Shown here piece by piece: positions 49,288 through 60,038 of a DNA stretch of 64,000 bases. Positions within the stretch are counted from its first letter, which is position 1, and the number at the start of each line of letters is the position of its first letter. Source of the DNA: Fratercula arctica (lineage: Eukaryota; Chordata; Aves; Charadriiformes; Alcidae); assembly GCA_947846985.1 (NCBI GenBank), contig CANTUZ010000003.1, positions 52,302,096 to 52,366,095 on the forward strand, in the 5' to 3' direction. A program made the translations under genes and the position numbers. The notes under the pieces are model-generated. The model ran no database searches. It was not told the DNA's origin and was given only the letters and a program-made list of their open reading frames with translations.

Positions 49288-52200
49288 CATAAAAAGACAA
49301 TAATGAAGACATCAGCCACTAGCATTTAACCCCAATTTAGTAAGAAGAGCCTATCTGTTACTGCTCTGTTTCATAGCCTTGATTGCTTTTTGCTGTCCTG
49401 TCATCCCTTGTCAACCTGACACCTTGTGAAACAATACTTTACAGCAATCCTAAATTGATGTAAGATGTTACTAGTTCAGAACACTGACATTTTTCTTTCA
49501 TGGAGATGAATACATGAGGACAAGAGCAAGGGCAAAGTTGTCCTAAGGACAGGCAAGACCAAAAGCCACTCAGAAGCATTCCAGCTTTATTTCTGCCTGA
49601 TTCCTTTTTAAGCAGCCATCATGGAAACAAATAGATGGCATTTAGAAAGAGAATTTAAATTGAATCTTTTATTTCCCCTGGAATTACTGAAGAAATATTA
49701 AATTACATTTCAAAGGAGTTTAACATGTTTAGATTGTTTTACTTTTTTAAATATGCAGGGCTGTTTCTGCTTGGGATATAGCATCTCTTTCAAGCTAAAG
49801 TGTTCTTCAGTTTCCTGGTTGTGATGCTGCAAAAATATGCTGCCTCTCTTTCTAACTCTCTGCAGACATCTATCTCAGTAATACTAGCTGGGGTTTTTAT
49901 TTATTTCACCATGTCAACAAACTTCTCCTTTTCCTCTATTAGAGCATTCATTTTCAAGGTGATTATTTTCCATTTGAATGATCTTGAAGCTCATCCTTTT
50001 GGGAAAGGCCAGCATGAAACTGTAGGTCTCACTTAAACTTATTTTGAGAAAGTAAATAGTACATTGACTTTGCACTGGTCTTTGGCAGATGGGTAAATTT
50101 TACCTTCTGCTCCAACTCTTGATTTATAAAATGCATTTTTCAAATGCCGTAAGGCACTCAGGCCTAATAATGGATGTCTTATATTTTCTTTAAAACCCAG
50201 CTAGATCACTGAAGAATTGCTAAATGATTCACCAGTGGGTTGTATTTTCTTTACAAAGCAGTGAACAGGCACATTTCAGCAACCAGTTGTGTCTGCAGCC
50301 ATCCCTACCCACAGGCACTCACTGGGTCCCAGGTCATTTGGTGGAAAGAACCTTTTTTGCATCACTTCCTTCCTCCTCCTGTCATTGTGCTCCAGAGCAG
50401 GGAGAACAGCTTCATTCCCCCAGGGAGTCTGAGGCAAAGATCCAGGTCAGCTTCTTTTCTCATGCCGGCTTCACCTTGTTTTAGATTACCCTTTTCAAAT
50501 TGGTAATTGACAGTCATGGATCCTTATGTTTTTCTTTGTCGAATCAATGGAGCTCCAGAATAACTCTCCGACTTCCTAAGGTTTCTCCAGATTTAACAAA
50601 CTGCGTAACGCTGTATTAAATTTGACATTAGAGTGAGAAATTACCTACAACATACTAACTGCAGTTCACAAGGACCTCCTTACAAGCCAGCTCCCTCTAG
50701 CAGTGAAGATGATGTCATCTTGAATACTGAGGAAGAAGAAAGGGAATAAAAATAAAGAGGCTTGAAAAAGAAACATTCAGTGTGTTTTAATCCTCTCGGA
50801 GCTCTGTCTGTAACGTAGTGCATGGGGACTTCTGTTCTAGCAAACAACAGGATTTAAGTATGTAGTTCCCAAGGCATCACTTTCAAAATTGTCCTCCTTA
50901 TGATTTCGCTCCAGCAAAATCTGTTCACAGTTTATAAAAATTACTAATGGAAAAAAATCTTTTGGGAATACCAGTAGTGCTTTGTGACTTCACGGTCTTT
51001 TTCCAATAGCTGTCTCAGAAGATAGTTCTCCGACTTCTAAGACTCTCTGTCACTTGCATCCTTTTTCCGAGTAAGCACTTTCCATTTCATGTCTCTGTGT
51101 TCGCATGTTGGTTTCTGAAACTAGCTTGTCCCACTCCATTCCCTTCAATAAAAGATTTTTTTCTGTTTACACAAATATTTTTTCAAATTCTAAATCCAAT
51201 TTTCTTTTGTATTTATGAGAACTGGTCAAAACCAAGTTTTACTGAAAGAGTAACTCAGTGAGGATAATGGGAATGTTTTAGAAAAAGAATGCTTACCCTT
51301 ACCAATTAAGAGGGGAAAAGAAATTAATTTTTGACACTGCAAAGCTAAATTTTGTTTTCAGTTGCCAAAAATTTAATCTTGATTCGGCATTTCTGCTTTC
51401 TTCAGTAAGAACCACTCCCTTTAAAATTTAAAATAATTTCAACAATGTAAACAATTCTTGTTTCTTTGAAATTTGTTTATAGAATGCTCTGCAGTAATTG
51501 TCTAAATCAGTGCTTTCCTGTCAGCTTAAAATATGCAGATAACTTTGTTTTTCTGACAAAGCCTCTTTTTCACTTTATTTATTCATCTTTTCTTCACATA
51601 CCGCTGTTTAATCCATTCCAATTCAACTCGTTATGAAGAGAGAGAGAACTGACGCCAAAAACTTGCATTAAAAAGTGCTGCCTCTTATAGGTCATGAGTT
51701 TGCATTGAACCAAGAAGGCAAGGTCTCTGAAGCTATAAATAGCACAGGGATAGTGGAATTATTCCATCATATCATACTAATATGGTCCACTGGAGTCAAC
51801 ATTTGCCAACAGTTACTAATTGTCTGGGAACACTTAGGTGGTGAAAGACGTGAAGGGCTGTTGTGTTAGCAGTCAGGAGATCTTAGTCTTAGGTCAGCTA
51901 CTGACCTACTCTGTTTCCTCTACTTCTGACTTATAAGTAGTCATGTTAACATGCCATTACTGCCATCAAAGGCAGCAATAAAAAAGGAATAATTAATCAA
52001 TGTTATCAAGAACTTTCTGCCCCTGAGCTACCATCCAGAGGACCATGTGGCTACTCCAGTATTGAGTGTCAAGGGCTGAAACTGCCCACAGCCAGCTTCA
52101 TCCTTTTTTGCAAGGGCATGTTGTAATTCTGGCTACAAATCCAGACACTGGGAGAGAAAACTGGGTAACTTTGGTTATGGTGTTGACTTCATGCAGCTTT

Positions 52201-54555
52201 TGATGAATGGGAACAGGTAAGGGGTTGTACATATACGGGTTTTATAGGTGCGTTGGGATGGCTCTAAGCCATGACTGTGAGTCGAGTTTTGCTATGGGGC
52301 ACTCCTTTTTGTACTTGAATAGTCACAGAGAAGGGGCACCTTAAACAAATTAATGTTATAAACATTATAGTGTATTTTAGCTGAAACAAACCCAAGGCAT
52401 TTTTAGGAAAACAAGCTGGAGCAGTAAATCGTAGAGGACCTCATAAATGTAAATGTAATGCCCAAGGCTTAACATTTATTTATTCTCTCTCCTCTTTCTT
52501 TTTTTTACTTTCTTTTTTTTTCTTCTCCGAGCCACACTTCATGTGAAGTTTCACAGCATATCATAAATTTTCTTCCAACTAATAATTAACTTACCTCTGG
52601 CTAATACATCTTGCAGAATGACAGCTGCTAACAGTAACTTAGGAGGACATAGTAATGGCATGGTGCTTGAGATTGGGGATAAAGTTTATGAGTTTGACTA
52701 TCCCTCCAAATTAAACCCATTAGAACTTGCTCGTAGGGGATTAGGTATGAATATTTAAACAACTAAATGCATTCCTGAATCTATTTAGAGACCTATTACG
52801 AAAACCAGGACATGTATCAGATGTTCTACCATTGATCACAGTCTCTGAGCTCACAGCTACCTGAGCCTGATTGATCATGAGCCCTTAAAAAAACAATTTT
52901 AAGGCAGATGCAGAATATTTTTTTATTATCAAAAATCCATAAAATATTTAATAGTTTTGGTTGGCTGGATTTACAGAGGCTTTCATGGGGTAAGGAAAAG
53001 CCCCTGATAAAGAGAGGCAGCATTGAAGGTAGCAGAATTTGACAATCAGACAGATTACTTGATTCATATTGGAGCTGTTGGTCTTGAATGATAAAAAGAG
53101 TTATTTTAAGACATAGAACATTTCCACTGTTTATTGTTTCCATGGAACCGAAAAAAAACAACACACTCATGAGTGGCAGTTTGTCACAGAAAGTGTAAAT
53201 AAGAAGGCTGAAAAGGAGGAACTTTGGAGTTACCATTTCACTTCCAAGCACCGGAGCAGCATTAATCACCTCTTCACCTTGTTCTCACATTTTGATACAT
53301 ATCTGATTCCTTTTCTAGCTTCTTCAGAAGACTTGTCTCCTTGAAAGATCAGAAGTGGGGAGAAAGTCTGATCTGCCAAAAAAAAATGCCTTAGAAAACT
53401 TCCTTCTACAGCCCTTCCCATTATCCTTCCATTCCCAGGCAATAACTTTCAGTGTTGATTTTATTTTCCCTTCAGAAATATATGGTGAAGACTGATAATT
53501 TCCTTAAACTTCCCTCTAAGTTTTCAGAAGAAAATACCAACATTTTCCCATTTGAGGATGTTTTGAGTTGGTTAATGGTCCTCTGAGAGGACTCATGAAA
53601 GACACTCCATGCCTTTCATTCTCATCCCTGGCTGAGATGTAAGTACCTTTATCCACCTTCCAGACACAGAGCAGAGTTATGTAACCCTGGATGTACTGAA
53701 ACTGGGGCCAGACTCTGCAAGTTCTTATTGACACTGAGAAGACTGGAAACAAACCCCTGGACTCCTAATGCCAAGCCTTTCCTTGCTAGTTACTTGGCCT
53801 ATTACCGTGGCATGAGCCTATGCTGCAGTACATCTGAAAATCTTTGTTTAAGAAAGTATATAGGTTACACTTTAAAAAGAGAACCTGTGGGTCAGTGACT
53901 CCAATTTCAGCAGGCTCTTTAATGATTTGGGCACATCTGCAAATTACAGAACTTTGTTATTAAAAGTACCCAATTTTCTCTGTTACCTCTTATTTGCTGG
54001 GCACACTGAAAAAGCCTGGTCCTTTGAAAACCAGGTTCCTTGTGAATGGAATGGCTCAATCTAAGCACTCCAAACACCAGATCATGTTGGAAAACTCAGG
54101 CCATGAATTGAAAAAGCTATTGTGAAGAATGAAACCTTATTTGGGGAAAATGTGTTACACTTTTACCCTGTACCCTCTTTTTGTATCTGTAATAAGAATT
54201 AGGGGGTTTGATTGGTAATAAATTCCTGATTATGAGTTTCACAAATGGCAATTACTTTAAAAATAATTTACATCATTGATAATAAATGTTTTTGGCCAAA
54301 GAGATAGTCAGTTCTTTGAAACTGGGGACAAGTTGGGGCTGAGTATTGAATTGGACTGTCCAAGACATGAGAGTGTGTATCTAGAGGAATGGTGTTGCAT
54401 GCTAGGGCCAGGAGGTTTGAAGATTAGAACAACATAACTAGATAGAGAGGAGCAAGATTAAACTTCAGACTTTTTTTATTTGATTACCAGTTGTTATTAT
54501 AAAGCAAAATTTAAAAGTCCACTAGGGACTGAATGCTTTTTGTTTTATGCATTGG
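49288..54555. other. Unique sequence, no gene recognised
   Basis: AT-rich DNA without recognisable genes or transposons. A pyrimidine-rich stretch lies at about 52480-52525. Overlapping frames at 50224-50506 and the 147-codon minus frame at 52826-53269 (hydrophobic because of T-rich sequence) show no domain. I see no RNA gene. Confidence 0.5.
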
Positions 54556-54700
54556 TTCATAGGATAATTTAGATCACAGAGGGTCTCAGAAGGTCTTTAG
54601 TCCAACATCCTACACAAAGTAATATCAGCACATAGCTCAGACAAGGCTTTATCCAGTCAAGTCTTGAAAATACAAGAATGAAGACCGGGATGGAGATGAG
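54556..54700 (-). mobile_element. Old diverged CR1 LINE 3' end
   Basis: The plus strand reads 'cataggataatttagatcac' then 'aaggtctttagtccaacatc', 'ctcagacaaggctttatcca' and 'gtcaagtcttgaaaatacaa', matching in order the reverse complement of an older CR1 type ('catagaat...gaccttnnagtccaacctcc...ggctttatccagtc.ggtcttgaaaac'). It is much more diverged than the other copies. Homology may extend weakly to about 54850, in a region resembling the ORF2 C-terminus, but no frame survives. Confidence 0.8.
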
Positions 54701-56598
54701 GATTTGTGGTTAAAATAACCGTCAGTCTCAGATTTGCACCTTCTTGGTCTGAACAGAGATCTAATTTAGTTTTTCTTCATCCCTTGTGCATATGTGTCTG
54801 CTAGGCAGAGATTGCCCTGCTTTATTTCTAGCCGTCGTGTCTTGTCAGTCAGAAGTCAAATAGTTATTTGAGTGTGCTTTTTGTCTTCTGAAGAAAGCTT
54901 ACATACTGTCTGCTGAAAATGGGAGACAGACTTGATTTGATGGCAAGCCATTCCTCAGTGAAAGGAAATCTTGGAATGGTAACAACAAAAATAACACTCC
55001 AAGTAATATGCCTGAAGTGGAAAGTTGATGGGAGCAGATGAAGTGTGCATGCAATGGAGTGCTATCATTTGCATTGACTCAGAAACATCCATAGATCCTA
55101 GATGTTGGAAAGAACCTGAGACACGTCAGGAATATGAAAAAATAACTTCTTATTTCACTGATGATTATGCTGTTTTACTAATAATCTGATTAGACATGAG
55201 AAGAAGCAAAGAAAAGAATCCCCGTCTATTTTTATGTCCTAATTTGTCCTACAGGTTAGCTACTGAACTGTGGGAATACCTCAGTCCCAAGACTGTGGTT
55301 ATGAGATTCCACTTGTGTTCTGGATCAGCAGTCATTCTACCCCACCATGCCCAGAGGCATCATCAAGTCAAAAGATCTACGAGTGGGGGATAATCCTTCA
55401 GAAAAAAAGTTGAGCTCAACAACCTAATTTATACTCATAGGACTCCTGCATGACAGTGTGCATGCTGGAGAAATTTGAATCTCAGTGGACCCCTTGGAGA
55501 AGCTTGCATATGTAAGTTAGATAGGCTCATAGACCACCACATCTTCCCTAAAGGCAAACTGCGAGATGAAGGGCTTACATAAGAACAAGATTCACAAGGA
55601 AAAAGTTGAGAAATCTCATTGACATGTTGATAGCTGAGAGCTGCTGAGTGAGAAACTTAGAGCTTGTTCAGAGTAACAGTAGTTAAACATCAGTTATTTA
55701 TATTTTTCTCCATGAGTCACTGAAAAATTCTTCGTGAATAGTTTGTGTGTCTCTGGATTCTATTAATAAATTATTCATTTTTACCTTTATCTGTGCTTGT
55801 GCTAACGGTAATTTTAAGACATCTGGCAAACCCTACAACATTCTGCTGCAGGTAAATAGGTACTGGAGCACAGTATGTACTGCTGCAATACAATACAACC
55901 AAATTGCTTGGACCAGTTGGTAGTTGGCAATGCAGAGTGTATGTGTAATGCTTTCCAATGAGTTGTATGGTCCTTGGCAAGCAGCAGGACAGTGGACATA
56001 CTGTCTGAGCCCAAGCATCTTCTGGTAAGATAGTACCACCTTGTTTTTCCCTCCCTTCTTTGCAAAGATAATATCTTTTTAGGCTGCAGCAAAGATAAGC
56101 CTTAAAAATGTATGTTGAAATGTACCACCAGAATAAATGGTAGGACTCCAGCCTTTGCCCTTAACAAAACATCTGAAAAGCCAATATGTCCATTGTTTCA
56201 CTTTCAACTCCAACACCACAAATAAAGATGCACAATATTTGGGCATACTGCAGTTTGTATAGCTGCTATTAGTATTGTTACGACAATTAACCTGCTTGAT
56301 TCTAGACTGAAGACATTGTTTTCTGTTTCATGAAATGGTAATTAATAAGCCATGTAATGCTCCCTGGGGTAAATCAGATGGTTTTTAAAAAGCCTTTCGT
56401 ATATGAAACACATAGTTTTTTAATTGAAGTTAAGAGCTATTTACAATTACATCCAATACAGAAAGAAATACGCAGCTCCTGAAAGATTCTGGCAGAGAAT
56501 GAGATTTTTTTGAGTCTGTTAAATTAAGAACTGAAGTTTTATGGAGAGAGGAAATCTAGATCGAGCCTTTGCTGTTGGAGCTCAAGTGGGAGAAATAA

Positions 56599-56645
56599 AT
56601 TCTTTAATAGTTACAAATATTCTTTAATAGTTATAATTATTCTTT
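56599..56645. repeat. 20-bp tandem repeat, about 2.4 copies
   Basis: Units 'attctttaatagttacaaat' (56599-56618) and 'attctttaatagttataatt' (56619-56638) are followed by a partial third copy 'attcttt'. Divergence is low, consistent with a recent local duplication. Confidence 0.85.
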
Positions 56646-57103
56646 CTCCCTCTTTAAGTCTGGTTCTATTATCCTTGCAAACGTTTCTCTTCCAGTCTTT
56701 TTATGTCTTTTGTTTTGAAACTACACTTTATTCCTTCCTTTCTGAGAATGCAAGAGGCATTATATGCAGACAACAGAAACTTAACTGAAGTCAAGATGAT
56801 ATATAGAAATATAAAATGTGAGAAATAGACGGAACAATGGTAAAGTGCCCTGTAAATCTGTGTAGAATATCTGTCACGGACCTGGAAAACTGCTGAAGCC
56901 ATAAGACATATATCTTGGCTTGTAACTTGATTAAAACACTGATGGCAAAATTCTGCTCTCAGAGCTGAACAACAAATTGCTTTGTGATGGTGTTGTGTTC
57001 ACTGAGCATTCAACACTTCCACTAACATCAGTGCAATGCCCTCACTCTGAGGGCTGCACATTGAACTTGAGGGTTGTGATGGCTTTGTGATGAAGACAGA
57101 TAC

Positions 57104-57130
57104 ATGAAGATGAAGATGAAGAAGATGAAG
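57104..57130. repeat. (GATGAA)n short microsatellite
   Basis: Imperfect run of GATGAA/GAA units ('atgaagatgaagatgaagaa' and on). Confidence 0.85.
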
Positions 57131-59566
57131 GTTCATCTGTACAATAAAGATGACGTCTTCAGAAGCGCACACACACAAGCCCAAACCTCCCCTCTTCCTG
57201 AAATGTAACACTTTGTCAGAGATGCCTATTTTCACTTCTGTTTCCTCTGGTTCTGGGATCTTTCTTTCAATGCACTGAATATGCCAAAAGTATGTCTAGT
57301 GAGTTAGGGTTCAATTCCTGACAAAGCGTGACTGCCTGGAAGAGCAGAGACATGCTCTGGCATCCATGGCATTATAACAGAATAACTCCCTTGTGGTTTA
57401 ACCTTCAAAACATTGCTTATGTCCCAGTGCCTGCCTTTCCCTTTCTGCAGCATGACTATAACAATACAGGCCATTTTTCAAATCAATGGCTTAAAAGTTT
57501 TATAAAAGCTCCTCTCTTTCCAAATGAAGAAGCCCTTGCTGTAAAGGATAACTATCCTAAGCGCTCTAACATTCCCTGGCTCTGTCTTGAAGTTGGATGT
57601 GCAATTCAGTGCGAAGGGTTCAGTTTTTTTAATTATTAGCTGAAAAACATTGGGAAATAATTGCTGACCCTGAGTGTAATTGCAAGCAAAGCCTTTCTGG
57701 GACCGTCTGACTTCCTTGAGTGAGGAAAACAGCCAAATCTATCTTATTGAAAGCAGAATGATATCTTTTAGAGATTACTAAACAATATTATTTTTCTGAT
57801 GTCTAATTCTTTTCTTTTTCATGTGGGAAAGCAGCAGCAACAGCAAACACATCCAGAAGTCAGGAAAGGATTTTTCATGAGGGATTGCAGAGGTTCTTTA
57901 CTGCTCACATCTCTTCTTTTTGCATGCTGATCTCTATGACAAACTGCGTTTGATTCTGCTTCTGTTGATATCAGTGATGAAACTCCCATGGATTTTAGCT
58001 GGAACAGCATCAAACCCTACTTTGCTGATGGTTTGAAAGAAAAAAAATTGTATTTTCTTATAAGTTTCATGTATAATTTCTTGGCCCCTTTCCTTCACAG
58101 CCTCTGTCTAAAGGCATGGAGACCTTGTGGGAGCTTAATTTATAATATCCCTGTTACTGTCATGGCAATAAACTGCAATGTCAAAGTCCCAGGGACTGTA
58201 CTGTTGCAACTCACAAACAGCTCTCAGGAAAGAATACTACTAAATTTCACTGAAGGCATACGACAGACCATGAGAAATTGCCTGAAGAAAGAACATGTCT
58301 GAATCTATGCCTTTGTGTGTGTTTTCTACTACTCCCTTATCTCTTTTAGCAACCTTTGGTTTTCAGAAACCATTAAATCATTGTCTTGTGCCTAATATTT
58401 CCTTTGGGAAAAAGTGCCACAATACGGCACAGCTCAAATCCCCCTTTTACTTAAATGTCAAATTGCACCTCACATTGTCACATTTTTTTTTATTTTTTTG
58501 TTGTCATTCATCATGGTTCCTGCAGGAAATCGAGCTTCAACCTTAAGTACTGTAAAGAACACTTGTAAGTCCTCCATCATAGAAAAATCCACTAACCTGT
58601 AATTCAAATTTGCAATGCAGACAGTGTGCAGAAAGATCCCTGGACCCATTGGTGTGCTGACTGTACTTTAAAAATTCTTATGTAGCTAATGAGAAGGACA
58701 GAAATTCAGATATCTTTGAGTTATGGTGGTTTCATATTTCTTCTGCAGAAACAGTTGCATGGGAACATCAAAACAATACCTTTTATTTTAAAGCTAGACT
58801 CCCAAATAAAATCCTTATTATGTTATGAGCCCTATTGGCCTAAAAAGTGTGACTTCTACGTTCAAGTTTTTCTATATAGAAAAGTTCTTGTAAGGAGGTT
58901 AGTGTAAGGAGAATAGATTTTTCTCACTAAGATGAAGTGGGAAAACTAACAGTACATGCCTTTATTTTACAGAACAGCTACAGCGATAAAGTTGAAGAGT
59001 GATCCCAGTCATTCTCTGAGCAGCACGTGAAGAAGGATGATTGCTAACTCCATGTTGCAATGTGTTTATGCTAGATTAAAAGTACCTTTTAAAAATTAGA
59101 TTGATCTAGTCTAATGAAAGTAATCTATATTAATTTAACCTAATTTAATTTAAAATCAGATTAAATATATAGACAATCTCTACAAAGATGCAGAAAGTCC
59201 ATGAGAAACATCTGCTTTGGAAAAAATTTGCTGTATAGATAAGCCATTTGATACAGACAAGTGACCACAGAGTGACTGAGTGGCTGCAGCAAGTGACCTC
59301 TGCAGTGGGACACACACACATGTTTGTACTGAGCCTGCTGCAAGATGAAAAGTGTTATCTTAGCTCATGGTAAAGGTGGTGTAAGTTCATGCAGTTTAGC
59401 TGCAGTCAGGATAGCAGGGAGGTTGTGAGATGCACATACTGTCTGGTAATGTGATTTGACTGAAGATCAGCTCAGCCCTAGTAACAGTTGCTAGAGATTG
59501 TCTGGCCACCACCCTGGCATCTGCAGTGCTATTACATTTTCTGTATTTGCCTCCATTTCCCCTGTG

Positions 59567-59597
59567 AACTGAAAGGAACTGAAAAGGAAACTGAAAG
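59567..59597. repeat. Short ACTGAAARG direct repeats at a CR1 5' junction
   Basis: Three near-identical units, 'aactgaaagg', 'aactgaaaagg' and 'aaactgaaagg', lie directly before the CR1 copy. A similar word, 'aactgtaaagg', follows the CR1 3' tail at about 60039-60049. Confidence 0.7.
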
Positions 59598-60038
59598 GAA
59601 GGATGATTGGGGGATTGGAACACCTCTCTTATGAAGAAAGGCTGAAGGATTTGGGTCTCTTCAGTCTGGAAAAGAGATGGCTGAGGGGGGATCTTATCGA
59701 TGCTTATAAATACTTAAAGGGTGGGTGTCAGGAGAATGGGGCCAGGCTCTTTTCAGTGGTGCCCAGTGACAGGACAAGAGGTAACGGGCACAAACTTGAA
59801 TGTAGGAAGTTCCATCTCAACATGAGGAGGAACTTCTTTACTTTGAGGGCGGCAGAGCACTGGAACAGGCTGCCCAGAGAGGTGGTAGAGTCTCCTCCTC
59901 TGGAGACATTCAAACCCTGCCTGGACGCGTTCCTGTGCAACCTGCTCTGGGTGACCCTGCTCTGGCAGGCGGTTGGACTAGATGATCTCCAGAGGTCCCT
60001 TCCAACCCCTACCATTCTGTGATTCTGTGATTCTGTGA
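59598..60038 (+). mobile_element. CR1 LINE, best-preserved 3' fragment with open ORF2 C-terminus
   Basis: The plus strand encodes about 139 codons of CR1 ORF2 C-terminal sequence without interruption (59603-60022): '[20 protein letters not shown]', '[20 protein letters not shown]', '[14 protein letters not shown]' and '[19 protein letters not shown]'. The frame runs into the 3' end and stops at a TGA inside the 8-bp tail repeats. The 3' sequence 'ggttggactagatgatctcc' is followed by three ATTCTGTG units ending at 60038. The open frame and clean tail suggest this is among the youngest insertions in the window. It is still a dead, 5'-truncated copy of about 440 bp without endonuclease or RT catalytic core. 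It belongs to the same 3'-end subfamily as the minus-strand copy at 4963-5100. Confidence 0.97.

Larger units (their letters stand above)
54701..59566. other. Unique sequence with small repeats, no gene recognised
   Basis: No gene recognised. The words 'catagatcctagatgttgga' and 'aagaacctgaga' at about 55089-55120 could be another worn CR1 tail (minus). A 20-bp tandem repeat at 56599-56645 and a GATGAA run at 57104-57130 are listed separately. The block 56270-56480 is AT-rich, repeat-free and contains TAATTAA-type motifs. Open frames at 55814-56092 (minus) and 57988-58302 (plus) have no recognised product. Confidence 0.5.

Noticed and set aside
52826..53269. 147-codon minus-strand open frame with hydrophobic stretches
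   Set aside because: Hydrophobicity follows from A/T-rich codons; no recognisable membrane-protein family or start context.
55089..55120. Possible worn CR1 tail
   Set aside because: Resemblance limited to about 30 bp without the diagnostic 'tagtccaacc' block.
57308..57318. GGTTCAATTCC, close to a tRNA B-box/T-arm
   Set aside because: No acceptor stem, D-arm or A-box at the right distance upstream, and no cloverleaf can be drawn.
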